From NCBI GenBank assembly GCA_905202595.1, contig CAJKSP010000007.1, positions 1 through 64,000 on the forward strand: a stretch of 64,000 nt of DNA, given 5' to 3'. Below, piece after piece: positions 8,332 to 16,515 of this stretch. Both the position numbers and the translations under genes were made by a program. The notes beneath the pieces were generated by a model. That model saw only the letters and a program-made list of their open reading frames with translations, was not told the DNA's origin and made no database searches. The first letter of the stretch is position 1, and the number at the start of each line of letters is the position of its first letter. Source of the stretch: an uncultured Sutterella sp. GTDB taxonomy: Bacteria > Pseudomonadota > Gammaproteobacteria > Burkholderiales > Burkholderiaceae_F.

Positions 8332-9468
8332 TTAGAAGCGGTGCACCATGCCGAAGGTGAATTCGTAGCCGCTCGGCGTGCCTTCGACGCCGTTCTTGAC
8401 TTCAACCTTCTCCTGCGAGTAGCCGGTCATGACGTAGACGGCCGTGCGCTTGCTGAGCGGGTAGTCGTAGCCCGCGGCAGCGATCCAGCGCGTGAAGTCC
8501 GTGTCGTCCTGGTTGTCCATGCTGCGGTAGCCGATCTGGCCCTTGATCACGCCGCCGAAGAGCGGATAGTTCGCGCCGAGGCTGGCGCCCCAGCCGCTGA
8601 CGAAGCCGTAGCCGCCGGCAAGTTCGGTGATGCCGGTCAGTCCCACGCCGGCGCGGCCGGCCTTCTCGTTCAGATCCATGTCGGAGAAGTACTGATAGAA
8701 CGCGAGGAGCTTGAGGCCGCTGTCGAACGTGTAGTTGCCGCCGACGGTGACGGTGTAGCCGTCGTCGAGGTCTTTTTCAGGACGATAGGTGCCGTCCATC
8801 GTCGTGTCGGCCACTACGATGCCTTCGACGGCGCCCGCCTGATAGCGGACCGCGAGAGAGGCGTAGCGGTCGGCGCTGCCGCCGCGGCCTTCATCACCAC
8901 CGGTAACTCGAGAGTCGTTCTTGAACGAATACTGCGCGTAGCCCGTGAGGCCGTTCCAGGTCGGCGTGACATAGCTCACGGCGTTGTCGACGCGCGTCCA
9001 GCTCGAAGCAGAGATGAGGCCCGAGCCGAAGGCTTCGGTGTAGTTCGCAAAGAGCGGATCGATGGCGCGGAAGAGGCCGTTGGCGCCGAGCGTGCTTCCG
9101 AAGACCGGCATCACGCCGAAGGTGAGCGTGCCGTACGGGCTGTAGAGGTCGACATGCGCTTCGCGGCCGAAAAGGTCGCCGCCCTGATCGAGTTCGCCCG
9201 AGTCGGCCTTGAAGCCGGATTCGAGCGTGAAGCCCACTTTGTAGCCGTTGCCGAGGTCTTCCTTGCCGCGGATGCCCCAGCGGGAGCCGAATTCACGGGC
9301 GTTTTCCATCGTGAGCTTGTTCGTCGAATCGAGACCGGCGACGTCCGGATTGCTGTGGACGTAGGAGAGGCCGAGGTCGATCAAGCCGTACATTTCAACG
9401 TCGGCAGCCTGAGAGGCGGCCGAAAAGGCGAGCGCCACAGCGCCCGCAATCAGGGAAATCTTCTTCAT
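8332..9468 (-). CDS. general outer-membrane porin
   Basis: A 378-residue Burkholderiales-type trimeric porin that would let small hydrophilic solutes cross the outer membrane. It has a Sec signal peptide ending AASQAA, then the typical DVEMYGLIDLGLSY opening strand. The GSRWGIRGKEDLGNGYKVGF signature of the Gram-negative porin family lies near residue 65, and alternating beta strands continue to a terminal Phe (FGMVHRF), which the BAM machinery recognises. Length fits a 16-stranded barrel. It has its own terminator, and over 120 bases of leader separate it from the cytochrome gene. Ion selectivity cannot be deduced. Confidence 0.93.
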   Translation of the reverse strand: MKKISLIAGAVALAFSAASQAADVEMYGLIDLGLSYVHSNPDVAGLDSTNKLTMENAREFGSRWGIRGKEDLGNGYKVGFTLESGFKADSGELDQGGDLFGREAHVDLYSPYGTLTFGVMPVFGSTLGANGLFRAIDPLFANYTEAFGSGLISASSWTRVDNAVSYVTPTWNGLTGYAQYSFKNDSRVTGGDEGRGGSADRYASLAVRYQAGAVEGIVVADTTMDGTYRPEKDLDDGYTVTVGGNYTFDSGLKLLAFYQYFSDMDLNEKAGRAGVGLTGITELAGGYGFVSGWGASLGANYPLFGGVIKGQIGYRSMDNQDDTDFTRWIAAAGYDYPLSKRTAVYVMTGYSQEKVEVKNGVEGTPSGYEFTFGMVHRF

Positions 9469-9591
9469 GATGATGACGATCCTCTGTCTGACAGAAGATC
9501 TTTTGTTGTTTGCTGTTGTGAAGATCGGCTGCGCCGAGTCGCCGAACGTCTTCTGAAAACGGCGGAGTTGGGCGCGGCCGGAAAGGCCTTT

Positions 9592-9933
9592 TTACCTGGC
9601 CTTCATCTTCCAGTCAAATTGGTGGCACTGAGCGCAGTAGTTCTCTTCCGGCTCGTGCTGCAGATGGCAGAGCGTGCAGTCGTTGTTGTGCGGCGCCGTA
9701 TGCGGATTCGGGTTGAGCTGCTTGGTCTTGGCAGCGACGTCTTCGCGCTTGTGGCACTGCAGGCAGGTGTTCTGATCCGGATAGACGGGATTCTTCATGT
9801 CCGGGCCATGGCACGACTCGCACTTCAAGCCGCGGGCGACGTGGCGGTCGGCGCCGAAGTCGGCGGCCGACGCCTGGCCGGCGAGGAGCGCGCCCATGAG
9901 GACGGACGCGGCGATGGCGGCAAGACGGTTCAT
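9592..9933 (-). CDS. periplasmic tetraheme cytochrome c (flavocytochrome partner)
   Basis: A 113-residue exported cytochrome with a signal peptide (cleavage near ASA|ADF) and four CxxCH haem sites: CESCH, CLQCH, CTLCH and CAQCH. Extra His residues (DRHVARG, NPHTAPHN, LQHE) can serve as distal ligands. The pattern matches the N-terminal tetraheme domain of Shewanella flavocytochrome c (FccA), here encoded as its own subunit. It lies 130 bases downstream of a Tat-exported flavoprotein on the same strand, so it probably feeds electrons from the quinone pool to that enzyme's flavin. The quinol-oxidising donor is not in the window. Confidence 0.9.
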   Translation of the reverse strand: MNRLAAIAASVLMGALLAGQASAADFGADRHVARGLKCESCHGPDMKNPVYPDQNTCLQCHKREDVAAKTKQLNPNPHTAPHNNDCTLCHLQHEPEENYCAQCHQFDWKMKAR

Positions 9934-9971
9934 GTTCTTCTCCTGACGTGGAGGGGGCTTTATTACAGCTC

Positions 9972-10003
9972 GGCCGGAAAAGACGGCATCGCCTTCTCCG
10001 GCC
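9972..10003 (-). other. intercistronic hairpin between flavoprotein and cytochrome
   Basis: GGCCGGA and TCCGGCC pair around an inner GGC/GCC helix. There is no T run, so it looks like an mRNA stability or differential-expression element rather than a terminator. Confidence 0.45.
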
Positions 10004-10063
10004 AGAGGCGCGGTTCAGACGCACGCCGGGCAGAACCCAGCGGCGCCTGATGCGGTCAAGCCT

Positions 10064-11617
10064 TTACTTGGCGGGCTTGTCGCACTTGCAGCCTTCGAAC
10101 TTCATCGCCGTGCGGGCGGCGGTGCGGCCGAAGATCATGCAGTCGGCAACGGCGACCGTGCCGAGACGGACCATGCCGTGCACGCCGCCCGTGACTTCAC
10201 CGGCAGCGTAGAGGCCCGGGATCACATTGCCGCGGCAGGAAAGAACCTGCGCCTGGTTGTTGATCTCAAGGCCGCCCATGGTGTGGTGAACGCGCGGCCA
10301 GAGGCGGACGGCGAGGAACGGGCCGTCAACGTTGGGCTTGGCGTTCTTGAACATCATGCAGTTGAAGTCCGGATCCTTCTGATCCTTGATGTACTGGTTG
10401 AACGTGTCGTTCGTCTTCTTCAGCTGCTCGAACGGGATCTTGAGGTCGTCGGCCATGCTCTTGAGGGAGTCGTAGACCTTGACGACGCCGTTCTTGACGG
10501 CGCGGTCATAGAGCTCCTGCGTCATGTTCTTGCCGATGATCGCGGTCTTGGCGTTCTCGAGCGTCGTGTAGATGAGGCAGGGATGGCCGATCGCGACGAT
10601 GGCGTCCGCGCGAACCTTGCGGTTGCCCGATTCCATGATGAAGCGCTTGCCGGTGGCCGGATCGATCATCGGGCCGTAGCCGATGGCGGATTCGACGAAG
10701 AGCGGCGCAACGCCGAAGCCCTGTTCGTCAGGCGAGGTCCACGGGCCCATCTGGATCCAGTCCATCTGGACGGTGTTGGCGCCGATTTCCTGCGCTTCCT
10801 GAATCATTTCGCCCGTGGCGCCCGGATGGTTCGTAGAGCCGAACTTCTCGTTGAGGCGCGGGTCGTGCGACATGCGCATCTTGACATTCTGGCTGAAGCC
10901 GCCGGAGGCGAGCAGCACGCCCTTCGTGGCGCGGATGTAGACCGTCTTGCCGGAGTTTTCGCGGCCAAAGCGATAGTTTTCGCGAGCCTTGACGCCGAGG
11001 ACGCATTTGTTTTCGTCAACGATGATCTGGTCGACGATCGTGCGCAGCTGCGGGACGATGCCGAACTCCTTCATCTTCGCGAGCATCGGGAGAATGAAGC
11101 CCGAGCCGGAGTTGTTCGTGACGGCGTGCGAGCGCTTCACGGAGTGGCCGCCATGGTAGGTCACGGCCTTGAACTTGACGCCGATCTTGTCGCGCAGCCA
11201 GTAGAAGTTCTCTACGCATTCGTCGGCAATGTGGCGGGCGAGATCCGGATGGCAGAGGCCGCCGCCAGCCTTGAGGATGTCGGCGTAGATCAGATCGGGG
11301 CTGTCCTTGATGCCTTCCTTTTCCTGCATGTCCGTGCCGGCCGCAGCAACGGCGCCGCCGTTGATGATGGAGTTGCCGCCCGGGCTCGGCATCTTGTCGA
11401 CAACGAGGATTTCGTCGGACTTCATGCCCAGATAATGTGCTTCAAGTGCGGCGGCGCAGCCGGCGAAGCCCGTGCCGATGATGAGGAAGCCCGTGGTCTT
11501 GTTCCACTTGATGTCCTTCGCTTCAGCGGCGGACACCGTCGCGACGAAGCCGCCCAGGCCGAGCGAGAGCGCGCCGGCGGTGCCGAAGAGCTTGCGGCGG
11601 GAAATCGAAGTGCTCAT
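10064..11617 (-). CDS. Tat-exported FAD reductase, fumarate/urocanate reductase family
   Basis: A 517-residue FAD-dependent enzyme of the flavocytochrome c family, predicted to reduce an alkene such as fumarate, urocanate or a related acid in the periplasm as terminal electron acceptor. The N-terminus has a Tat signal (SISRRKLFG). The FAD Rossmann motif IIGTGFAGCAAALEA starts near residue 46, followed by the ribityl-contact region PSPGGNSIINGGA. Catalytic residues align with Shewanella FccA: HHTMGG carries the substrate His, and GGVHGMVRLG carries the substrate-binding Arg. ESGNRKVRADAI replaces the TTRDKAS stretch containing the acid Arg. The start at 11617 has GGAGA 9 bases upstream. The substrate is left open. 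Confidence 0.88.
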   Translation of the reverse strand: MSTSISRRKLFGTAGALSLGLGGFVATVSAAEAKDIKWNKTTGFLIIGTGFAGCAAALEAHYLGMKSDEILVVDKMPSPGGNSIINGGAVAAAGTDMQEKEGIKDSPDLIYADILKAGGGLCHPDLARHIADECVENFYWLRDKIGVKFKAVTYHGGHSVKRSHAVTNNSGSGFILPMLAKMKEFGIVPQLRTIVDQIIVDENKCVLGVKARENYRFGRENSGKTVYIRATKGVLLASGGFSQNVKMRMSHDPRLNEKFGSTNHPGATGEMIQEAQEIGANTVQMDWIQMGPWTSPDEQGFGVAPLFVESAIGYGPMIDPATGKRFIMESGNRKVRADAIVAIGHPCLIYTTLENAKTAIIGKNMTQELYDRAVKNGVVKVYDSLKSMADDLKIPFEQLKKTNDTFNQYIKDQKDPDFNCMMFKNAKPNVDGPFLAVRLWPRVHHTMGGLEINNQAQVLSCRGNVIPGLYAAGEVTGGVHGMVRLGTVAVADCMIFGRTAARTAMKFEGCKCDKPAK

Positions 11618-11636
11618 TGTGTGTCTCCTTATTTCA

Positions 11637-11650
11637 CCCAAATGCTTGGA
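11637..11650. promoter_or_regulatory. candidate operator copy 1 (CCCAAATGCTTGGA)
   Basis: The half sites CCAA and TTGG flank a 4-base centre. The site lies 20 bases upstream of the flavoprotein ATG, just outside its ribosome-binding site. It shares the core CCCAA-N-TGCTTGG with a second copy at 11814, which suggests a transcription-factor binding site, perhaps for the adjacent regulator. Confidence 0.45.
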
Positions 11651-11813
11651 AGATAGGCTTTTGTCCGCAGGCATCCGGCGAACCTGCTGCGACAGGCTCT
11701 GAATTGACGCCGAGCGGACGGAGCGATAGGCAAGGGCATATCTCTTAAGGGTTATGCTTGTGCCTGCTCTAAAGTCCGCTGAAAAGTCTATGAGGGTCAG
11801 CCGAATTGATTAA

Positions 11814-11827
11814 CCCAACTGCTTGGG
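11814..11827. promoter_or_regulatory. candidate operator copy 2 (CCCAACTGCTTGGG)
   Basis: A perfect 5-base inverted repeat, CCCAA/TTGGG, around CTGC. It lies in the AT-rich middle of the divergent region and matches copy 1 at 12 of 14 positions. Confidence 0.45.
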
Positions 11828-12045
11828 ATGCTGATTTCGGGAGTTTCACTGTGCAAAACTGCCAAACGGCTCGTTTAATCTGACACACCTGCGCGGCTTC
11901 TCAGCAGCCGCGCGGGAGCCGCCGCTTTTGTGAAGCAAGCGCTCTTGGCAAGCTCATTTGGAGCAGGCGTTCCTCGGGCCAGCGGGATTCCGCCGGTGCA
12001 AGTTTTCGTTATTTCCCATCAGGTCGCAATGTCGGCCTCCGATCC

Positions 12046-12906
12046 ATGAAACGCTTTTCGAAATCTTGGTTCGATGCCGTCAATTCGAATCGCCTGGCGG
12101 GCGAATGGTCGCTCGATCGCGGGCCCCGCATGCCGACGATGCCGTGGATCTGCCCGCCGCTCCATCCGCTGATTCGCGAATTCTTCGTGAGATACGGCTC
12201 GCGGGTTGAGCTCAAGCCAGGCGAATACCTTTTCCCAACGTCTCAGGTGACGCATTTCGTCTATGTGGAGCGGGGACTGACAGGACGGATTGCTTCTACG
12301 ATCGAGGGACAGCCGAGCGCTGCCGCCATGGCCTACAGTCCGGCGAAGCGGCTTGCGGCAGGCAATCTCAACTTTGCTACGCGCCGGCCGGCCATCGGCC
12401 GCTATCTGGCGCTTTCCCACGCTGTGCTCTACACGCTGCCTCATGCGCAGGCCGACGAGCTTCTCGAGTCGATGCCGTTCTCCTTTTCGCGCAGACTCTT
12501 CGTGCAGTTTGAGATGAACAATCTCTCCGACCGCCTCGGCTTTTCGGTGCTTTCGCTGCTGCCGGCGCTGGTGCGTACGAAGGCGCTGTTTTTAGCTTGG
12601 GCGGTTTATTTCGGGCAGATCTATGAGGAGAGCGGGCGCGATTACATCCGGATGCCCGTGCCCGGACGCAGAAAGCACATTGAGCGCGTGGTGAACATCT
12701 CCTCTGTCACGATGGACAAAATTTCCCGCCTTCTGCACACGGAAGCAGAGTATGTGCTCGATGGCGACTTCATGATTTTCCGAGCAGATTTTCTGCAGGA
12801 TGCGCACGAATGGATGCGTCACGGAGACGGCGACAATGTGCTCTATCCTCGGCCGCCGCGCGTCGAGGCGCTGCTCTACGGCGCGCAGGCGGGAGCTTAC
12901 AACTGA
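12046..12906 (+). CDS. Crp/Fnr-type transcriptional regulator
   Basis: A 286-residue protein. Residues about 40-150 look like a cyclic-nucleotide-binding-fold sensor domain (VELKPGEYLFPTSQVTHFVYVERGLTGR has the glycine pattern of the CRP beta roll). A long helix follows and then a C-terminal helix-turn-helix around KHIERVVNISSVTMDKISRLL. There is no N-terminal Cys cluster of the FNR type, so it should not sense oxygen through an iron-sulfur cluster. It is transcribed divergently from the flavoprotein reductase gene, a common arrangement for dedicated regulators, and may respond to that enzyme's substrate. No strong ribosome-binding site supports the start; an ATG at 12130 is an alternative. 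The family call is moderate because the sequence is divergent. Confidence 0.65.
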   Translation: MKRFSKSWFDAVNSNRLAGEWSLDRGPRMPTMPWICPPLHPLIREFFVRYGSRVELKPGEYLFPTSQVTHFVYVERGLTGRIASTIEGQPSAAAMAYSPAKRLAAGNLNFATRRPAIGRYLALSHAVLYTLPHAQADELLESMPFSFSRRLFVQFEMNNLSDRLGFSVLSLLPALVRTKALFLAWAVYFGQIYEESGRDYIRMPVPGRRKHIERVVNISSVTMDKISRLLHTEAEYVLDGDFMIFRADFLQDAHEWMRHGDGDNVLYPRPPRVEALLYGAQAGAYN

Positions 12907-12922
12907 GCGATTCGGCAACGCA

Positions 12923-13837
12923 TCAGAGAAGCGTTGCCGCCGCGGACATGGCTGCAATGGCAACGGCGATGGACAGCGAAGAGAGGTTTGCCGCCATGCC
13001 CAGGTCGCCCTTGAGCTCGCTCGTGTAGATGAGGTTCATGGCCGGCACGGGAGCAAAGGCGCAGAGGACGAGTGCCTTTCGTGCTTCGTCGTCGAGCGGC
13101 ATGACGTTCCAGAAGAATGCGGCAAGAATGCACTGCAGCACGAAGCGGGCAGCCAGAACGCCGAAGAGCGTTTTGGCGCTTTCCTTTGTGAGCGAAATGC
13201 TGATCGACTCGCCGATCATGATCATGCAGAGGAAGGTGTTGGCAGCGGCGCCAAGCGATGTAATGGCGGTGATTTCGCTCGGCAGCTTCAGGCCAAGCGC
13301 CGCGAGAATCATCATGAAGACGAAGGCAAGAATTGGACCTGAGTGCGACATCTTGCCGAGGATGAGCTTTGCCATCTTGGCGGGCGAAGTGTGCTCGCGC
13401 ATGCCGGAAATGATGGCGTAGGTGCCGCCGGCGGCCATGAAGGAGTTGCCGACGTCGAACATCAGGGCCGTGATGAGACCCGAGGGCGGGAGAAACGCCT
13501 GCACATACGGCACCGCGAAGGGGCCGATGGAAAAGCCGCTGATGTTCAAGCGGCTGAAGTCGCGCGTCTGCGGATTCTTGGTGCGAAGCGTGAGAAGCGT
13601 GGCCACGCCGAAGAAGAACAGGTTCGAGCAGAAGCCGCCCAGAGCCATGAGGCCCATCGCCGAGCCGAGCTGCATGCCGTTCAGGCCCGTCATGGTGACG
13701 CAGGGCAGCGTTACGTAGAGCACGAGCGCGCTGACCGCGTAGAAGGCTTCAGGCTTGAGCAGTCCGAAGCGGCGCATCGTCCAGCCGAGCGCGATGAAGA
13801 CGACGAAGGCAAGAATTTTGGCAAAGCCGGCGTCCAT
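12923..13837 (-). CDS. AEC-family (auxin efflux carrier-like) transporter
   Basis: A 304-residue integral membrane protein with about ten hydrophobic segments arranged as two similar halves, typical of the AEC family. Bacterial members move malonate, malate or other small carboxylates. Family features seen include LVLYVTLPCVTM in the first half and APVPAMNLIYTSELKGD in the last helices, which resembles the usual conserved P-x-x-x-N stretch. A ribosome-binding site, GAGGAG, precedes the ATG. The gene converges on the Crp/Fnr-type gene with only 16 bases between stops. A dicarboxylate substrate would suit the neighbouring reductase, but this is inference. Confidence 0.85.
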   Translation of the reverse strand: MDAGFAKILAFVVFIALGWTMRRFGLLKPEAFYAVSALVLYVTLPCVTMTGLNGMQLGSAMGLMALGGFCSNLFFFGVATLLTLRTKNPQTRDFSRLNISGFSIGPFAVPYVQAFLPPSGLITALMFDVGNSFMAAGGTYAIISGMREHTSPAKMAKLILGKMSHSGPILAFVFMMILAALGLKLPSEITAITSLGAAANTFLCMIMIGESISISLTKESAKTLFGVLAARFVLQCILAAFFWNVMPLDDEARKALVLCAFAPVPAMNLIYTSELKGDLGMAANLSSLSIAVAIAAMSAAATLL

Positions 13838-14129
13838 GGCCTCTCCTCAAAAGCACTTTTCTTTTTTTTGTTTTGCGGCGCCGAATAACGCGGAAGAGGG
13901 GCTCCGAGCGGGGCCGCCGCGATCGGCGGACCCGAATTTTCGCGCTGAAGCGCGGTTGCGGCTACATCCTTAAGGATGGGGGGAGTGCGTCTAAAGTAGG
14001 GATGGGAAGTAAGAGCGCGGCGTCCGGGCGATGTCATCAAAATGTCATGAAGGCTTCACCGAGCTGTTACTTGAAGGCCGATTGCATTTCGTAACATGAG
14101 CCGCAGTTTAACAACCTCATTTTTCCTAA
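13838..14129. promoter_or_regulatory. divergent promoter region of AEC and PiT genes
   Basis: A 292-base region holding a T-rich stretch next to the AEC start and a Pho box about 90 bases upstream of the PiT start. No ORF of note. Confidence 0.5.
14031..14048 (+). promoter_or_regulatory. Pho box upstream of the phosphate transporter
   Basis: Two exact copies of ATGTCAT are separated by CAAA, an 11-base repeat spacing. The known PhoB site is two CTGTCAT-like 7-mers separated by 4 bases, so each copy matches at 6 of 7 positions with the right spacing. A weaker third repeat (GCTTCAC, 14053) follows at the same period. The position supports PhoB control of the PiT gene. Confidence 0.75.
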
Positions 14130-16367
14130 ATGGAATCGCTTACTTTTGCGTGCCTGGGGCTGCTGGGACTCCTGGCCATCTTCGATCTTTATGTCGGCGT
14201 CAGCAATGATGCCGTCAACTTTCTCAATTCAGCCGTCGGCTCTCGGACGGCGCCCTTCAAGATCATCATTGCCGTCGCATCGGCCGGCGTCCTTTTCGGC
14301 GCAACCTTTTCGTCGGGCATGATGGAAATTGCCAAGTCCGGCGTGCTTGTGCCGGCCGAGTTCACCTTCAAGGAAGTCTTCATCATCTTTGCGGCCGTCA
14401 TGGTGACGGACGTGCTGCTCCTGAATGTGTTCAATTCGCTCGGCCTGCCGACATCGACCACGGTTTCGATCGTCTTCGAGCTTCTCGGAGGCACTGTTGC
14501 GCTCGCCTGCTTCAAGGTGTGGACTGACGGGCTGCCGCTCGCCGATCTCGCGCAGTACGTCAACGCCTCCAAGGCACTTTCGATGATCATGGCGATTCTG
14601 GTGTCGGTTGTGGTGGCCTTTGTGGCTGGCTTCATCGTGCAGGTCGTCATGCGCCTCGTCTTCACCTTCAATTACGAGCGCATCTACCGCTGGCTCGGCG
14701 GACTTTTCGGCGCGGTCTGCATGTCCGCCATCGTCTACTTCCTCGTGATGAAGGGCGCCAAGGATGCTTCCTTCATGACGCCGGAGATGATCAGCTGGTT
14801 TGCCGCGCATGAGGGCGTGATTCTGGCCGCTGTCTTTGCGCTCTCGCTCATCGTCATGCAGGCGCTCATCCTTCTGCGCGGCGCCAACATCTTCCCCTTC
14901 ATCATCCTTGCGGGCACCTTTGCTCTGGCATTCGCCTTTGCCGGCAACGACCTCGTGAACTTCGTCGGCGTACCGCTGGCGGCGCTTGATGCCTGGAACA
15001 TCATGCAGGCGCATCCCGAGGCTGATCCGGCGTCCTTCCTGATGGGAGAGCTTGCCGAACCGTCAAAAGCAAGCTCCATGTGGCTGCTGCTCTCCGGCGC
15101 CGTGATGGTGGCGACGATCTGCGTGTCGAAGAAGGCGCGCCACGTGATTCTCACGTCCGTTCGGCTTGCATCCTCCTCGCATACAGGCAAGGAGCAGTTC
15201 GGGTCATCGCTTCCTGCACGCATCATCGTTCGCTCATCGCTCTCCTTCACTCGCGCCGTCGAGCAGTTCCTGCCGCGCTCTGCCATGGCGGCGCTTTCGA
15301 GCCGCTACGAGCCCAAGCGCTACAAGCCGGGCGAGCGCGAAGTGCCGTTTGACGAAATCCGCGCTACGGTCAACCTCGTTCTGGCTGCCGCGCTCATCGC
15401 TTCAGCGACGAGCCTCAAGCTGCCGCTTTCGACGACGTACGTCACTTTCATGGTGGCGATGGGCTCGTCGCTTGCCGACGGTGCATGGGACCGCGAAAGC
15501 GCCGTCTATCGCGTCTCCGGCGTGATCACTGTGGTGGCGGGCTGGTTCCTCACAGCCTTCACCGCCGCCTTTTCCTGCGGCATCGTGGCGCTCCTTTTCC
15601 TCTGGGGCGGCGAGTGGCTGATGATTGCCGGCATGATCGTAGCCTGCGCGCTTCTCGTGAAGTCGAACTTCTTCTCGCATGACGACGATGTCGATCTTGA
15701 AGAGACGCGCGTGATCCTCAAGAGCGATCGCAGCTCCATCTGCAAGTCGCTTCAGGAAGCCGTGGCGAAGAACTTCGAGCGCTCGCGCGAAATTGCCGCT
15801 GATGCCATTGAAGCGCTCCTCGCCCAAGACGTGAAGCAGCTCCGCGTCGCGAAGGCGAATGCAGACGAGCTCTACGACGACGTTTCTCAGGGCCGAAGCC
15901 TTTATTACGCCATGGCCCGCACGAAGGACGAAAAGAAGGCTGACCGCGACGCGCGCAACTTCTACTACCGCGCCTTCACGAATATGAAGGAAGTGGCGCA
16001 CGATCTTTCTGCGTCGGCCGGCGTGTCTGAGCATTACGTCGCGAACAGCCATTCGGCCATGACGGGCAGCATCGCGGTGCACTTGACCGAGCTTGCCGGA
16101 CAGCTCCGCCGGCTCGATCCGTCGATTTCTCCGGACGAATGCCGCCGCATTTACGAGCACATAGAGGCTGCGCAGAGCGACTATCTGATACAGCTCGCCA
16201 GCGAGAAGATTTCGCTTCGCAAGTCGGAGCTCTTCCTGGGGACGCTCATCACGATTCGCGAAATGCTCAACCGCTACAGCATGGTGAAGTTCCTTCTGAC
16301 GAATCTCGAATCGAACGAGCGTGGCGCCGTGCAGATCGACGTGCGCCGCGAAGCGGGAGCGGCCTAA
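14130..16367 (+). CDS. PiT-family phosphate transporter with PhoU-like C-terminal domain
   Basis: A 745-residue inner-membrane phosphate permease. The two inverted PiT signatures are visible: GVSNDAVNFLNSAVGSRTA near residue 23 and FAGNDLVNFVGVPLAA near residue 270, each with the GxNDxxNF core. Two blocks of hydrophobic helices flank a soluble loop (about 355-410). From about residue 535 to the end the protein is soluble and helical (EETRVILKSDRSSICKSLQE...), resembling the PhoU/DUF47 helical-bundle proteins usually encoded separately beside pit genes. E. coli PitA is about 500 residues, so this is a long fusion type. A Pho box upstream and a terminator downstream suggest a single-gene unit induced by phosphate starvation. 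Confidence 0.92.
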   Translation: MESLTFACLGLLGLLAIFDLYVGVSNDAVNFLNSAVGSRTAPFKIIIAVASAGVLFGATFSSGMMEIAKSGVLVPAEFTFKEVFIIFAAVMVTDVLLLNVFNSLGLPTSTTVSIVFELLGGTVALACFKVWTDGLPLADLAQYVNASKALSMIMAILVSVVVAFVAGFIVQVVMRLVFTFNYERIYRWLGGLFGAVCMSAIVYFLVMKGAKDASFMTPEMISWFAAHEGVILAAVFALSLIVMQALILLRGANIFPFIILAGTFALAFAFAGNDLVNFVGVPLAALDAWNIMQAHPEADPASFLMGELAEPSKASSMWLLLSGAVMVATICVSKKARHVILTSVRLASSSHTGKEQFGSSLPARIIVRSSLSFTRAVEQFLPRSAMAALSSRYEPKRYKPGEREVPFDEIRATVNLVLAAALIASATSLKLPLSTTYVTFMVAMGSSLADGAWDRESAVYRVSGVITVVAGWFLTAFTAAFSCGIVALLFLWGGEWLMIAGMIVACALLVKSNFFSHDDDVDLEETRVILKSDRSSICKSLQEAVAKNFERSREIAADAIEALLAQDVKQLRVAKANADELYDDVSQGRSLYYAMARTKDEKKADRDARNFYYRAFTNMKEVAHDLSASAGVSEHYVANSHSAMTGSIAVHLTELAGQLRRLDPSISPDECRRIYEHIEAAQSDYLIQLASEKISLRKSELFLGTLITIREMLNRYSMVKFLLTNLESNERGAVQIDVRREAGAA

Positions 16368-16438
16368 GGCCGAATCGGCGCCGGCGCAGCTGCTTCTCCG
16401 CCGCATCGGCGCCTGAAAGGCTGCGCTGCTGAATAGAA

Positions 16439-16474
16439 AAGAGCCTCGGGCGCATTCCCGCTCCCGAGGCTCTT
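16439..16474. terminator. bidirectional terminator between PiT and hypE
   Basis: AAGAGCCTCGGG and its exact complement form a 12-base stem around a 12-base loop, with A and T runs on either side. It serves the PiT gene on the plus strand and the hyp operon on the minus strand. Confidence 0.85.
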
Positions 16475-16515
16475 TCAATATGCGGCCGTGCGGCAAGACT
16501 GCCGCGCGCTTGGCG

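Larger units (their letters stand above)
11618..12045. promoter_or_regulatory. divergent regulatory region between flavoprotein and Crp/Fnr regulator
   Basis: A 428-base region without a gene. It is locally AT-richer than its surroundings (11790-11890) and should hold the promoters of both divergent genes. Two copies of one short palindrome lie in it (entered separately). No canonical TTGAT-N4-ATCAA FNR site is seen. Confidence 0.6.

Noticed and set aside
11618..12045. FNR site in the flavoprotein promoter
   Set aside because: TTGATTAACCCAA starts like an FNR half site but lacks the ATCAA partner at the right spacing.
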